In this document: positions 16,735 to 26,064 of the stretch, one piece after another
Position numbering within the stretch: position 1 is the first letter of the stretch
Layout of the letters: every line of letters starts with the position of its first letter
Assembly: GCF_013033515.1 (NCBI RefSeq)
Contig: NZ_WQEG01000001.1
Coordinates: 558,001 to 622,000, forward strand
Direction: 5' to 3'
DNA from: Ruegeria sp. HKCCA6707
GTDB taxonomy: Bacteria; Pseudomonadota; Alphaproteobacteria; Rhodobacterales; Rhodobacteraceae
Length of the DNA stretch: 64,000 bases
The notes under the pieces: generated by a model
Databases searched by the model: none
Told to the model about the DNA's origin: nothing
What the model saw: the letters and a program-made list of their open reading frames with translations, nothing else
Program-made: the position numbers and the translations under genes

Positions 16735-18602
16735 ACCGCGATCTGCATATCATGCCGCCCGAGGCACCTCTGGCGATGCCAGCGCAGAGTTTTCAGGCGC
16801 GGTTTCGCGACGCGGATGCACCGTCCAACGCCCGCGGCCCCTCGGCCGGGTTCTGGCGCGCGCTGGCGTTTTCACCTGCCATGGCCGCAACGCTTGGCCT
16901 GCTGTGGGTCATGAGCGATTGGTTTGGTGCGGAAGGGATCAATCTGGTCGAAGCGATCCTGCTGACGCTGATCTCGTTCAACTTCTTCTGGATTTCCTTC
17001 ACGGTCTGCACCGTGCTGCTGGGCATGGTGTCGCTGGCGCGTCAGGACGCGCCCAACCGGAACCAAAAGGCGCAGCCGCTGCGCGTGGCGCTGCTGACGC
17101 CGATCTATAACGAAGTGCCCTGGAACGTGCTCGGCAATGCCCGCACGATGCTTGAGGATCTTCAGACGCGGGGTGGGCAGCATCACTATGCCATGTTCAT
17201 CCTCTCGGACACGCGCGACCCCGAAATCGCAGCGCAGGAACAGGCCAGCGTCGAGGCATTGCGCACCACGCTGGCCCCGGGGCTAGAGCTCTATTACCGC
17301 CGCCGCGAACAGAATACCGACCGCAAGGTTGGCAATATCTCGGACTGGGTCAGCCGCTGGGGGGCCGAATGGGACGCGATGCTGGTGCTGGATGCCGACA
17401 GCCTGATGACCGGGCGCGCGATCTATCGCCTGACCGATGCGCTGGCGCGTGATCCGGGTGCGGGGTTGATCCAAAGCTATCCGCAGCTGATCGGCGCACA
17501 ATCGGTCTTTGCCCGGATGCAGCAATTCGCCAATGGCGTCTATGGCATCGCTTTTGCCGAAGGTCTGGCCCGTTGGTGCGGGCAAGAGGGCAACTATTGG
17601 GGCCATAACGCCATTATCCGCACCAAGGCCTTTGCCACTTGTGCGGGTTTGCCCAAGCTGCGGTCGCTCAGCGGTCAGGAGAAGATGATCATGAGCCACG
17701 ATTTTGTCGAGGCCGGTCTGCTGCGCCGCGCCGGTTGGGCCGTTCGGTTCCTGCCGCGCATCCGTGGTTCTTACGAGGAAACACCCCCCACCCTGATCGA
17801 CCACGCGATGCGGGATCGGCGGTGGTGCCAGGGCAACCTGCAACATCTGAAACTGCTGGGCTCCAGCGGATTCCGGGCCGTGTCGCGCTTTCACATGTTC
17901 CATGGTGCCGTGGGCTATTTGATGTCGCCCTTGTGGTTTGCCTTGCTGGTGATGTGGGCTGTGATTGGTCAGGGTGAGGACGCGTCGGTTCTGCATTATT
18001 TCAGCCCTGACAACCCGCTGTTCCCGCAATGGCCCGAGATGAGCGAAACCCGCCATGTGCTGATCATTCTGGTGATGTATGCCATGCTGCTGGCCCCTAA
18101 GGTGCTGGGCGTTCTGGCCTTGCCGCTCAGCGGTGTGCGGTATGCCGATTTCGGTGGCGAGCGGCGATTTGTGACCTCGTTTCTGGCCGAGGTGGTTCTG
18201 TCCATCCTCTATGCGCCGATCCTGATGGTCCAGCAGATGATCGCTGTGTTCCGCACCGCCTTTGGCGTTCAGCGCGGATGGTCGCCGCAAGCGCGCGATG
18301 GCGGCAGCTATGGGCTGCGAACACTGGTTATTTGTCACGCGCTTGAGACGGTCAGCGGCGTTGCGCTGAGTGTCGGTATCCTGTCGGGCCTTGTCTCGAT
18401 CTGGCTGGCACCGATTGCGATCAGCCTTGCATTGGCAATCCCGCTGTCAGCACTTAGTGGAGTATCTGCCGGGGCTGCGCGTCGCATGGTTGGCATGCGC
18501 GAGGATTTCAGCGAGCCTGCGATCACACGCTCGGCCCGCCGCTATCGCAATGAATTGAAAGATCTGGTCGAGGGTAAATCCAATCTGACCCCGGCCGAAT
18601 GA
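16731..18602 (+). CDS. opgH: Glucans biosynthesis glucosyltransferase
   Basis: The inner-membrane processive GT2 glucosyltransferase that makes the linear beta-glucan backbone from UDP-glucose and moves it to the periplasm. The 623 residues have two N-terminal TM helices, a cytoplasmic catalytic domain with LTPIYNEVPWNVLGN and the metal-binding DADSLM, a GHNAIIRTKAF segment, and RDRRWCQGNLQHLKLL as the QxxRW-type motif. Several C-terminal TM helices follow. I chose the ATG at 16731, overlapping the opgG stop, over a TTG at 16722. The gene ends one base before the convergent esterase gene, leaving no room for a separate terminator. Confidence 0.95.
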   Translation: MNRDLHIMPPEAPLAMPAQSFQARFRDADAPSNARGPSAGFWRALAFSPAMAATLGLLWVMSDWFGAEGINLVEAILLTLISFNFFWISFTVCTVLLGMVSLARQDAPNRNQKAQPLRVALLTPIYNEVPWNVLGNARTMLEDLQTRGGQHHYAMFILSDTRDPEIAAQEQASVEALRTTLAPGLELYYRRREQNTDRKVGNISDWVSRWGAEWDAMLVLDADSLMTGRAIYRLTDALARDPGAGLIQSYPQLIGAQSVFARMQQFANGVYGIAFAEGLARWCGQEGNYWGHNAIIRTKAFATCAGLPKLRSLSGQEKMIMSHDFVEAGLLRRAGWAVRFLPRIRGSYEETPPTLIDHAMRDRRWCQGNLQHLKLLGSSGFRAVSRFHMFHGAVGYLMSPLWFALLVMWAVIGQGEDASVLHYFSPDNPLFPQWPEMSETRHVLIILVMYAMLLAPKVLGVLALPLSGVRYADFGGERRFVTSFLAEVVLSILYAPILMVQQMIAVFRTAFGVQRGWSPQARDGGSYGLRTLVICHALETVSGVALSVGILSGLVSIWLAPIAISLALAIPLSALSGVSAGAARRMVGMREDFSEPAITRSARRYRNELKDLVEGKSNLTPAE

Positions 18603-18603
18603 A

Positions 18604-19443
18604 TTAGCCCCCGGCCTCGCTGTCGGGAAGCCCTTCATACCAGTCCACGATCATGTCAGCCCATCCGGTTGGCACTGTATGCCCGCCCGGGAACAAGGCA
18701 AATTCCAGCGCGCTGCCTTCGTCGCAGGTGTTGCTCCAGTGGCGGCGCATGAAATTGCCGGTGGTGCTGAAGCCGGTGGGTTTGTGATCCACGCAGCCAT
18801 TGGCCTCGCGCCAGATCTCGAACCCGGCATAGATATCACCCTGCTGAAAGCGCCCGCCGCCCAGCAGCCGCCCTTCCAGCGGCACCACATTGTCGGTCCA
18901 GCCATGGGTGTGGAACATACGGATGGGCCCCTCACAGGTTTCCGGGTGCGGGCGCCAAAAGCCACCCGAGACAGGAACATAGGCCGAGAAAGCTTCCGGT
19001 GCTTCGCAGGCCAGGTAGTTCACCATAAAACCCCCCGCAGAGAACCCGCCCAGCATAACGTGTTCCGCATTGATGCCGAACCGGTCTGCGGCGTCCTGCA
19101 CCGCTTCGCTTAAAAAGGCCGTTTCGTCGCGCTCGCCAAAACCGGGGTAGAAGTTCCAGCTTTGGGTGCCCCCGCGATCAGGGCGTTCCAGCCCTTCGGG
19201 TGCCATTACGGCATAACCGCGATCCAGCAGCGGCTGAACCATACCGCGATTGCGCATGGTGCCCTGTCCACTGCCACCATAGCCATGCAGGAACACGACC
19301 ATTGGTGCGTTGTCATTGTCTGGCAACTCGATGTGATAGGCCCCCATTGGTGTCTCGCATACCCCGTCCTGATCGGCACAGGCGGCAATCGCTGTTTGGC
19401 CGATTACGGCGAATCCGGCGGCCAGGCTAAACTCTCGGATCAT
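18604..19443 (-). CDS. Secreted polyhydroxybutyrate-depolymerase-like esterase (LpqC family)
   Basis: A 279-residue alpha/beta hydrolase with a signal peptide (MIREFSLAAGFAVIGQTAIA). The catalytic set is visible: an oxyanion-hole FLHGYGGSG, the nucleophile elbow GGFSAGGFMVN (Ser about residue 145), an Asp in HTHGWTDNVVP, and a His in FPGGHTVP near the C terminus. The family includes PHB depolymerases, feruloyl esterases and LpqC. Which substrate it uses here is open. The ATG at 19443 overlaps the stop of the upstream rhodanese (ATGA), so the longer in-frame extension is rejected. Confidence 0.88.
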   Translation of the reverse strand: MIREFSLAAGFAVIGQTAIAACADQDGVCETPMGAYHIELPDNDNAPMVVFLHGYGGSGQGTMRNRGMVQPLLDRGYAVMAPEGLERPDRGGTQSWNFYPGFGERDETAFLSEAVQDAADRFGINAEHVMLGGFSAGGFMVNYLACEAPEAFSAYVPVSGGFWRPHPETCEGPIRMFHTHGWTDNVVPLEGRLLGGGRFQQGDIYAGFEIWREANGCVDHKPTGFSTTGNFMRRHWSNTCDEGSALEFALFPGGHTVPTGWADMIVDWYEGLPDSEAGG

Positions 19444-19946
19444 CCTGCATCCTCTTGATATTGTTGTACCGGCAAGCCGGCCCGAACCCATCCCGGCCCG
19501 GCGGCCGAGCCCAACATGCCCTCGGGCACGTCAATGATATTGGTAAACCCTGCTGCGATCAGCTGATTGCTGAGCCGTGCCGACCGCACACCGCGCGCGC
19601 AGATCAGAGCGACCGGCGCTGCTGCGTTGCCGTCGACCAGATCCGTCAACGCCTGAACGAAATCCTCGCGCCGCATGTCCAAAGGCACCGCACCCGCGCC
19701 AACGCCTGAGGCCCGCCATTCGCGCGGTGTTCTGATATCGACCAGAAGGATATTGCCTTGCGTGGCCTGGTCATGCGCCTCGGTGACCGTAATGCGCCCA
19801 CCCGCATGCGCCTCGGGGATCAGACGGTATTCGCGTATGGCAAACCCAGCGGCAACGGCTGCGCCGCCGCCGACCAGTACCCATCGCCGAGTCCGGTTCG
19901 TCTTCTGTGCCACTGTCGCCTCCTGTGCGTTGGTGCCTTCTACCAC
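19440..19946 (-). CDS. Membrane-anchored rhodanese-domain protein
   Basis: A 168-residue protein with one N-terminal transmembrane helix (RRWVLVGGGAAVAAGFAI) and a single rhodanese domain, presumably periplasmic. VDIRTPREW and the active-site loop CARGVRSARLS, with its cysteine present, indicate a potentially active sulfurtransferase. The start is GTG (19946-19944), as no in-frame ATG precedes the helix. It is co-translated with the downstream esterase. The physiological sulfur donor or acceptor is not evident. Confidence 0.85.
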   Translation of the reverse strand: MVEGTNAQEATVAQKTNRTRRWVLVGGGAAVAAGFAIREYRLIPEAHAGGRITVTEAHDQATQGNILLVDIRTPREWRASGVGAGAVPLDMRREDFVQALTDLVDGNAAAPVALICARGVRSARLSNQLIAAGFTNIIDVPEGMLGSAAGPGWVRAGLPVQQYQEDAG

Positions 19947-20051
19947 AGATGGGTTTGGCTTGCCGCGCCGAAAATCCGGGCTTTGATCAAGTTCGCGTCA
20001 TTATATCGCATTAAGTCCTGCGCCGTAGGGGCTCCGTAGAACACCGTGAAA

Positions 20052-20063
20052 AACTTGCAAGTT
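20052..20063. repeat. Perfect 12-bp palindrome upstream of the mrp operon
   Basis: AACTTGCAAGTT is a perfect palindrome 68 bp before the first mrp start codon, in the 185-bp gap between the divergent rhodanese gene and mrpA. Its position fits an operator, but I cannot name a regulator and no promoter boxes are convincing. The rest of the gap is AT-richer than its surroundings and holds no gene. Confidence 0.4.
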
Positions 20064-20131
20064 CTGGACAGTGGAAAAAATATCCTTACAAAATTGGTTT
20101 CACCCTGACCGCCCATCCCGGAGTATCGCAA

Positions 20132-23002
20132 TTGTCCCTATTCCTTATCGCGGCCCTTCCTTTCCTTGGCGCTGTGTTTCCTGCCCTGCTGATCCGCGCA
20201 GGTCGGAATGCCGCCGCTTCTGCCGCAGGGTTGACCACGTTTCTGGCCTTGATGGGCCTGCTGATCCATATCCCATCGGTAATGCGCGGCGAGGTGATCA
20301 CCGCCCGGTTTGACTGGATCCCGATCCTTGGGCTGAACGCAAACTTCATGCTGGACGGGCTGGGTTTTCTTTTTGCGCTGCTGATCCTGGGCATCGGCCT
20401 GCTGATCATCCTCTACGCGCGGTTCTACCTGTCGCGCGAAGACCCGATGGGGCAATTCTACACTTATCTGCTACTGTTTCAGGGCGCGATGGTGGGCATC
20501 GTCCTGTCTGACAATATCCTTCTTCTGCTTATTTTCTGGGAGCTTACGTCGCTGAGCTCATTCTTGTTGATCGGCTATTGGAAACACCTGCCTGAAGGGC
20601 GGCAGGGCGCACGCATGGCGCTGGCTGTCACCGGCTCAGGCGGGTTGGCGATGATCGCGGGGATGCTAATCCTGGGCAATATCGTGGGGTCTTATGACCT
20701 GAGCGTCATTCTTCAAAACAAAGAGCTGATCCAGGCCTCGCCCTATTACCTGCCCGCGCTGATCCTGATCCTGCTGGGTTGCTTCACCAAATCCGCGCAG
20801 TTCCCGTTTCACTTCTGGCTGCCTCACGCGATGGCGGCGCCCACTCCGGTTTCGGCCTATCTGCACTCGGCCACCATGGTGAAGGCAGGCCTGTTCCTGA
20901 TGGCCCGAATGTGGCCGGTTCTGGCGGGCACGGATGCGTGGTTCTATATCGTGGCAACCACAGGCCTGATCACCATGCTGATCGGTGCGGTGATTGCGCT
21001 CTTCAAGGATGACCTCAAGGCCTTGCTGGCGTTTTCGACCGTGTCCCATCTGGGCCTGATCACCATGCTGTTGGGCTTTGGCACCAAATTCGCAGCCGTC
21101 GCTGCCGTGTTCCACATCATCAACCACGCCACCTTCAAAGCCGCCTTGTTCATGACCGCAGGCATTGTCGATCATGAGACCGGCACACGCGACATCAAAA
21201 AGCTGGGTGGGCTGCGGCACCTGATGCCAATCACCTTCACAATTGGCACAATCGCCGCCCTGTCCATGGCGGGTCTTCCGCCATTGAACGGGTTTTTGTC
21301 GAAGGAAATGATGCTGGAGGAGACGGTTCACACGACCTGGCTGAACTCGCATTACCTCGTGCCAGTTCTGGCCGTGGTCGCGGCGCTCTTCTCAGCTGCT
21401 TACTCGTTCCGCTTCGTCAGCCATGTGTTCCTTGGGCCGCAGCGCGACTCCTATCCGTCCAAGCCACATGACCCGCCTGTGGGTCTGTGGATTGCGCCCT
21501 CGCTCCTGGTCGTGCTGGTTGTTCTAATCGGTCTGTACTCTGCAGCAATCGTGGGGCCTTTGGTCGCCGTCGTCTCAAGCGCGGTGATCGGGGGTGAAAA
21601 GCTGCCCTATTATTCTCTGAAACTCTGGCACGGCTTTACACCTGCGCTTTACATGTCGGTGATTGCCACTTTGGGCGGTCTGTTCCTTCTGTCTTTGCAC
21701 AGCCATGCCGAGCGCCTTTGGAACGCCCTGCCCCGCCCCGAGGCCAAGGTGATTTTCGAGGCCATTATCAATGCGCTGACCCGCCTGAGCCACTGGATCA
21801 CGGATGAGCTGCATAATGGCGTGATCAGCCGTTATGCCATCATCCTGATCGCCTTCACCGTTGCCTTGGGCTACTACGCCTTTTCCACGGGCGGTATGGG
21901 TTTGCCAACGCGCGTACCCTTGCCTGCGCAGATCATTCCCATCATTGGCTGGATCTGTCTGGTGGGCGCGACGCTGGCGATCATGTGGTTCCACCGAAAC
22001 CGCCTGCTGTCGCTGGTGCTGATTGGCGTGGTCGGCTTGATCGTTTCGATGGCCTTCAACTATCTCTCGGCCCCGGATCTGGCGCTGACCCAGATCTCGG
22101 TCGAGGTGGTGACGATGATCCTGTTGTTGCTGTCGCTGAACTTTCTGCCCACCGACACACCCTGGGACAGCACCGCCGGGCGACGTTGGCGCGATGCCGC
22201 GATTTCCGTTGTGGCGGGCATTGGCTCTGGCGCACTGATCTATGCCATCATGCTGCGGGACTTTGCCTTCCCGACGATCTCGGACTTTCACCTCGCCAAC
22301 TCGTACAAAGGCGGCGGAGGCACCAATGTAGTGAACGTGATCCTGGTGGATTTCCGGGGATTTGATACGTTCGGAGAGATCATTGTGCTGGGGATCGCCG
22401 CGCTGATCATCTTTGCCCTGACCGAGGCCGTTCTGGGCAGCAATGTCCGCGCCTATCTGCTGAACCGCAAACCGCATTGGCCGCAATCGGGCGACTCCCA
22501 TCCGCTGATGATGGTTGTGGCCACCCGTGTAATGATGCCCATAGCCCTGATGGTGGGCGCTTACATCTTCTTCAGGGGTCACAACCAACCCGGAGGTGGT
22601 TTCATCGCCGGCCTGATCGTCGCCATTGCCTTCCTGATGCAATACATGGCCAGCGGCTATACCTGGGCGATTGAGCGGCAACGGTTCTATTACCACGGCA
22701 CCATCGGCTGGGGCGTTTTGATCGCCGCCGCCACCGGGATCGGCGCCTGGTTCAACGAGCGGCCGTTCCTGACCAGTGATTTTGGCTATATCAACTGGCC
22801 GCCGCTGGAAGAATTTGAGTGGGCCACAGCAATCCTGTTTGACACGGGCGTGTTCCTGGCCGTGCTTGGGGCCGTGATGCTGGCGCTGGACAGCCTGTCC
22901 CGCTTCGCCTGGCAGCCGGGTATGGCGCAAGAGTTCCCGATGGACATCAACCCGCTGCGGGACAGTCCCCCGGAAGACGATAAAGAGAAGGAGCAGGGCT
23001 GA
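20132..23002 (+). CDS. mrpA: Mrp/Pha antiporter subunit A fused to subunit B
   Basis: The largest subunit of the Mrp-type Na+(K+)/H+ antiporter, 956 residues, covering MrpA and MrpB functions as in rhizobial PhaAB. It is strongly hydrophobic, with about 20 TM helices. The NuoL-like core contains IFWELTSLSSFLLIGYW, KSAQFPFHFWLPHAM (key Lys) and MVKAGLFLMARMWP. The C-terminal MrpB part has GGTNVVNVILVDFRGFDTFGE (in two stretches) and HNQPGGGFIAGL. The start is TTG at 20132, with GGAG 8 bp upstream; the hydrophobic N terminus begins there. It is the first gene of the operon. The last base of its stop is the first base of the mrpC ATG. Confidence 0.95.
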   Translation: MSLFLIAALPFLGAVFPALLIRAGRNAAASAAGLTTFLALMGLLIHIPSVMRGEVITARFDWIPILGLNANFMLDGLGFLFALLILGIGLLIILYARFYLSREDPMGQFYTYLLLFQGAMVGIVLSDNILLLLIFWELTSLSSFLLIGYWKHLPEGRQGARMALAVTGSGGLAMIAGMLILGNIVGSYDLSVILQNKELIQASPYYLPALILILLGCFTKSAQFPFHFWLPHAMAAPTPVSAYLHSATMVKAGLFLMARMWPVLAGTDAWFYIVATTGLITMLIGAVIALFKDDLKALLAFSTVSHLGLITMLLGFGTKFAAVAAVFHIINHATFKAALFMTAGIVDHETGTRDIKKLGGLRHLMPITFTIGTIAALSMAGLPPLNGFLSKEMMLEETVHTTWLNSHYLVPVLAVVAALFSAAYSFRFVSHVFLGPQRDSYPSKPHDPPVGLWIAPSLLVVLVVLIGLYSAAIVGPLVAVVSSAVIGGEKLPYYSLKLWHGFTPALYMSVIATLGGLFLLSLHSHAERLWNALPRPEAKVIFEAIINALTRLSHWITDELHNGVISRYAIILIAFTVALGYYAFSTGGMGLPTRVPLPAQIIPIIGWICLVGATLAIMWFHRNRLLSLVLIGVVGLIVSMAFNYLSAPDLALTQISVEVVTMILLLLSLNFLPTDTPWDSTAGRRWRDAAISVVAGIGSGALIYAIMLRDFAFPTISDFHLANSYKGGGGTNVVNVILVDFRGFDTFGEIIVLGIAALIIFALTEAVLGSNVRAYLLNRKPHWPQSGDSHPLMMVVATRVMMPIALMVGAYIFFRGHNQPGGGFIAGLIVAIAFLMQYMASGYTWAIERQRFYYHGTIGWGVLIAAATGIGAWFNERPFLTSDFGYINWPPLEEFEWATAILFDTGVFLAVLGAVMLALDSLSRFAWQPGMAQEFPMDINPLRDSPPEDDKEKEQG

Positions 23003-23361
23003 TGGAAGCGCTTGTAGCCTCTGCCGTGGGCGTCATGACGGCGGCCGGAATTTTCCTGATCCTGCGTCGCCGGACCTTTCCTGTCATTCTGGGCCTTTCG
23101 CTGATCACCTATGCGGTTAACGTGTTCCTGTTCGCGACTGGGCGTCTGGCGCTGAACGCGCCTGCGGTTTTGAACAAATACGAAGACGTCGCCTATACCG
23201 ACCCGCTGCCTCAGGCGTTGGTGCTGACAGCCATCGTGATCTCATTCGGGATGACGGCGGTGATCGTGATGATCGCGCTTAGTGCCTATCTGTCGTCAAA
23301 GGACGATCATATCGACATGAAACCCGATGACAGCGTGGACGCGCCGGGAGAAGACGCATGA
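23002..23361 (+). CDS. mrpC: Mrp antiporter subunit C
   Basis: A 119-residue NuoK-like membrane subunit with three helices. Visible family segments are GIFLILRRRTFPVILGLSLITYAVN and the conserved DPLPQALVLTAIVISFGMTA (each quoted in part). The C-terminal tail is acidic (DDSVDAPGEDA). It begins in the mrpA stop (TGATG) and its end overlaps mrpD by 4 bp. MrpC is required in the MrpA-D proton pathway. Confidence 0.94.
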   Translation: MEALVASAVGVMTAAGIFLILRRRTFPVILGLSLITYAVNVFLFATGRLALNAPAVLNKYEDVAYTDPLPQALVLTAIVISFGMTAVIVMIALSAYLSSKDDHIDMKPDDSVDAPGEDA

Positions 23362-24902
23362 ACCATTGGATCGTTGCGCCGATCGTTCTTCCTGCGATCC
23401 TGGCCCCTTTCATCATCATGGTGCTGCGCTATCACCTGGACTTGCAGCGCATCTTCTCAATCGCCGGTGTTGTCGGGTTGCTGGGCATTGCCCTGACCAT
23501 CACCGCGCAGGCCTCTGGCGGTGATATTCAGGTCTATGAGCTGGGTGACTGGCCAGCGCCGTTCGGGATCGTTCTGGTGCTGGACAAGCTTTCAGCGATG
23601 ATGGTGCTGCTGACCGCGTTGCTGGCCCTGCCGATTGTCCTATATGCCATCGGCTCGGGCTGGGACGAAAGGGGCAAGCATTTCCATGCGTTGTTCCATT
23701 TCCAGCTGATGGGTGTCTGCGGCGCCTTTCTGACCGGCGACGCCTTTAACCTGTTTGTTTTCTTCGAGGTGCTGCTGATCGCCTCTTACGGCCTGATGAC
23801 CCATGGCGGTGGCGCAGTGCGATTAAAGGCCGGCGTGCAATATGTGGCCTATAACCTGATCGGCTCGACCCTATTTCTGTTCGCATTGGGAACGATCTAT
23901 GGCGTGACCGGCACGCTCAACATGGCCGACTTGGCCGTGCGCGTGGCCGAGATTCCACCCGAAGATACCGCCCTGTTGCGGGTTGGCGCGGTTTTGCTGT
24001 TGCTCGTCTTCTGCATCAAGGCCGCTGTATTGCCACTGCATTTCTGGCTGCCCGCCAGCTATGCCAACGCGCCTTTGCCGGTAGCCGCGCTGTTCGCGAT
24101 CATGACAAAGGTAGGAGCCTATTCGATCCTGCGGGTCTATACTCTGGCCTTTGGCCCCGACGTGGCGGTGACCGATGGTTTGATCGGCGATTGGCTGCAA
24201 CCCGCCGCTTTGCTGACGCTGGCTGTTGGTACAATCGGCATATTGGGCTCGAACCATATCGCGCGAATGGTTGCCTTTTGCGCCATCGCCTCGATGGGGA
24301 CCCTGCTGATCGCGATCTCTTTGTTCAGCGAGACCGCCACTGCTGCGGCGCTTTATTATATCTTCCATTCCACGCTGGCGACTGCTTTGCTGTTTCTGGT
24401 GGCGGATATGGTTATGGAACGCCGCGGAGGCGCGATTGAGCCCAAGGCCCCGATGGCACAGAACGGGCTGATCGCCGCCCTGTTCTTTGTGGGTGCCATC
24501 GCGCTGGCGGGCATGCCGCCGCTGTCAGGCTTCATCGGCAAGCTGTTGGTGCTTGATGCCTCCCGCGACGCACCGGATGCCACGGCGGTTTGGGCCGTTA
24601 TCCTGATTGGATCTTTCGTAACCATTGTCGGCCTGGCCCGGGCAGGTACGCTGATCTTCTGGAAGAGCTATGATGCCGCGATCACTCCGCCACCCACCGA
24701 AGAAACAGACGACGACGCGCAGATATCGAGCACGCCAGAGCCGTCGCCTGGATTGGCCTTTGCATCCGTGTTTGGGGTCGTCGCGGGGCTTGCCTTGTTG
24801 ACCATATTTGCCGGCCCGGCGCTGACCTATGCCAGCGGGACAGCGGCGCAATTGTTCACGCCGGATGATTACATCTCGGCTGTGTTGGGAGGGGAAGAAT
24901 GA
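23358..24902 (+). CDS. mrpD: Mrp antiporter subunit D
   Basis: A 514-residue NuoM/N-like subunit with about 14 TM helices. FNLFVFFEVLLIASYGLM contains the conserved helix-5 Glu, KAAVLPLHFWLPASYANAP the conserved Lys, and MTKVGAYSILRVYTL the helix-8 region. A hydrophilic Asp/Glu-rich loop (EETDDDAQ) near residue 455 precedes the last helix. The ATG at 23358 lies in the mrpC stop (ATGA), and the end overlaps mrpE in the same way. Confidence 0.94.
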   Translation: MNHWIVAPIVLPAILAPFIIMVLRYHLDLQRIFSIAGVVGLLGIALTITAQASGGDIQVYELGDWPAPFGIVLVLDKLSAMMVLLTALLALPIVLYAIGSGWDERGKHFHALFHFQLMGVCGAFLTGDAFNLFVFFEVLLIASYGLMTHGGGAVRLKAGVQYVAYNLIGSTLFLFALGTIYGVTGTLNMADLAVRVAEIPPEDTALLRVGAVLLLLVFCIKAAVLPLHFWLPASYANAPLPVAALFAIMTKVGAYSILRVYTLAFGPDVAVTDGLIGDWLQPAALLTLAVGTIGILGSNHIARMVAFCAIASMGTLLIAISLFSETATAAALYYIFHSTLATALLFLVADMVMERRGGAIEPKAPMAQNGLIAALFFVGAIALAGMPPLSGFIGKLLVLDASRDAPDATAVWAVILIGSFVTIVGLARAGTLIFWKSYDAAITPPPTEETDDDAQISSTPEPSPGLAFASVFGVVAGLALLTIFAGPALTYASGTAAQLFTPDDYISAVLGGEE

Positions 24903-25399
24903 TGAAGCTGCTCAGGCGAATTTTCCCGCACCCACACCTGACTTTCCTGCTGACGGTTGTGTGGGTCCTGCTGGCCAATAACGGCTCGCTGAACTCGGTC
25001 GTGTTTGGCCTGCTCTTGGGGATCATCATCCCATTCATAACGCAGCCCTATTGGCCAGATCGCCCCAAGCTGCGCAACTGGTCCATGGTGGTCGAATACA
25101 TCCTGGTTGTGCTGTGGGACATCGTGATTGCGAATATCACCGTGGCTCGGATCATCCTTTTCAAACGCGACTCTGACCGTGAGCCGAACTGGGTGTGCGT
25201 CCCGCTTGATCTGCGCACGCCCGAGGCGATCACGGTATTGGCTGGCACCATCACCATGACACCCGGTACAGTCAGCTGTGATCTGTCGGCGCAGGGTCAC
25301 AACCTGCTGGTCCATTGCCTGGACGCCCCCGACCCTGCCGCCGTTCGGGATGAGATCAAACAACGCTACGAACGCCGCCTGAAGGAGATTTTCGAATGA
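24899..25399 (+). CDS. mrpE: Mrp antiporter subunit E
   Basis: A 166-residue subunit with two N-terminal hydrophobic helices and a cytoplasmic domain containing VPLDLRTPEAITVLAGTITMTPGT, characteristic of MrpE. Two consecutive ATGs (24899 and 24902) are possible starts; the first makes the usual 4-bp overlap with mrpD. MrpE is part of the complex but not of its core proton-translocating module. Confidence 0.93.
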   Translation: MMKLLRRIFPHPHLTFLLTVVWVLLANNGSLNSVVFGLLLGIIIPFITQPYWPDRPKLRNWSMVVEYILVVLWDIVIANITVARIILFKRDSDREPNWVCVPLDLRTPEAITVLAGTITMTPGTVSCDLSAQGHNLLVHCLDAPDPAAVRDEIKQRYERRLKEIFE

Positions 25400-25665
25400 T
25401 CACCTATGCGCTCTATTTCACCTTTGCCTGTTTCGGCGCGGCGATCATGATGTGCCTGTGGCGGATCATCACCGCAGATGGGGTGGGCACCCGCGTACTG
25501 GCCTTGGATACGATGGTGATCAACACGATTGCTCTGATGATCCTCTACGGGTTGAAGGAAGGCACCGAGATCTTCTTTGAATCAGCTATGATCATCGCCA
25601 TGCTCGGCTTTGTCTCAACCGTGGCATATGCGCGTTTCATGCTGCGCGGCAACATTATCGAATGA
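25396..25665 (+). CDS. mrpF: Mrp antiporter subunit F
   Basis: An 89-residue, three-helix subunit with the family segment CLWRIITADGVGTRVLALDTMVINTIAL (two adjoining parts) and a conserved Asp in LALDTMV implicated in ion binding in studied Mrp complexes. The start overlaps mrpE (ATGA). An 8-bp gap separates it from mrpG. Confidence 0.93.
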   Translation: MITYALYFTFACFGAAIMMCLWRIITADGVGTRVLALDTMVINTIALMILYGLKEGTEIFFESAMIIAMLGFVSTVAYARFMLRGNIIE

Positions 25666-25672
25666 GGCTGGC

Positions 25673-26059
25673 ATGACAGGTATTTTCGAAATTCTGATCG
25701 CCTTTTTCCTGATCGTCTCTGGCATTTTCGGCTTTGTCGGATCGTTCGGGATGATCAAGTTGAAAGACCCGATGTCGCGACTGCACGCACCCACCAAGGC
25801 GACAACACTGGGCGTTGGCGGGGTGCTCTTGGCGTCCATCGCGCATTCTGTATTGCTGGAAGGCAAACTGTCTCTGCACGAGCTGTTGATCACGCTGTTT
25901 CTTTTCCTCACAGCACCGATCACGGCCCTGTTCATTGCCAAATGGCATATTCACCGCCATGAACAGCCACAGGATTTGCCGGACGCGGGCGAGGATGAGC
26001 TTTGGGCCACCCACGCGGTTGAGCAGGTCGAAGACGTCCCGGATCACAGCGCGAATTAA
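25673..26059 (+). CDS. mrpG: Mrp antiporter subunit G
   Basis: A 128-residue subunit with three TM helices: GIFEILIAFFLIVSGIFGFVG, then the conserved KLKDPMSRLHAPTKATTLG, and LLITLFLFLTAPITALFIA. The hydrophilic tail is Asp/Glu-rich. I chose the ATG at 25673 (GAGG 5 bp upstream) over a GTG further upstream inside mrpF. The selD fusion gene begins only 5 bp downstream, so the antiporter transcript may continue into it. Confidence 0.92.
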   Translation: MTGIFEILIAFFLIVSGIFGFVGSFGMIKLKDPMSRLHAPTKATTLGVGGVLLASIAHSVLLEGKLSLHELLITLFLFLTAPITALFIAKWHIHRHEQPQDLPDAGEDELWATHAVEQVEDVPDHSAN

Positions 26060-26064
26060 GACCC

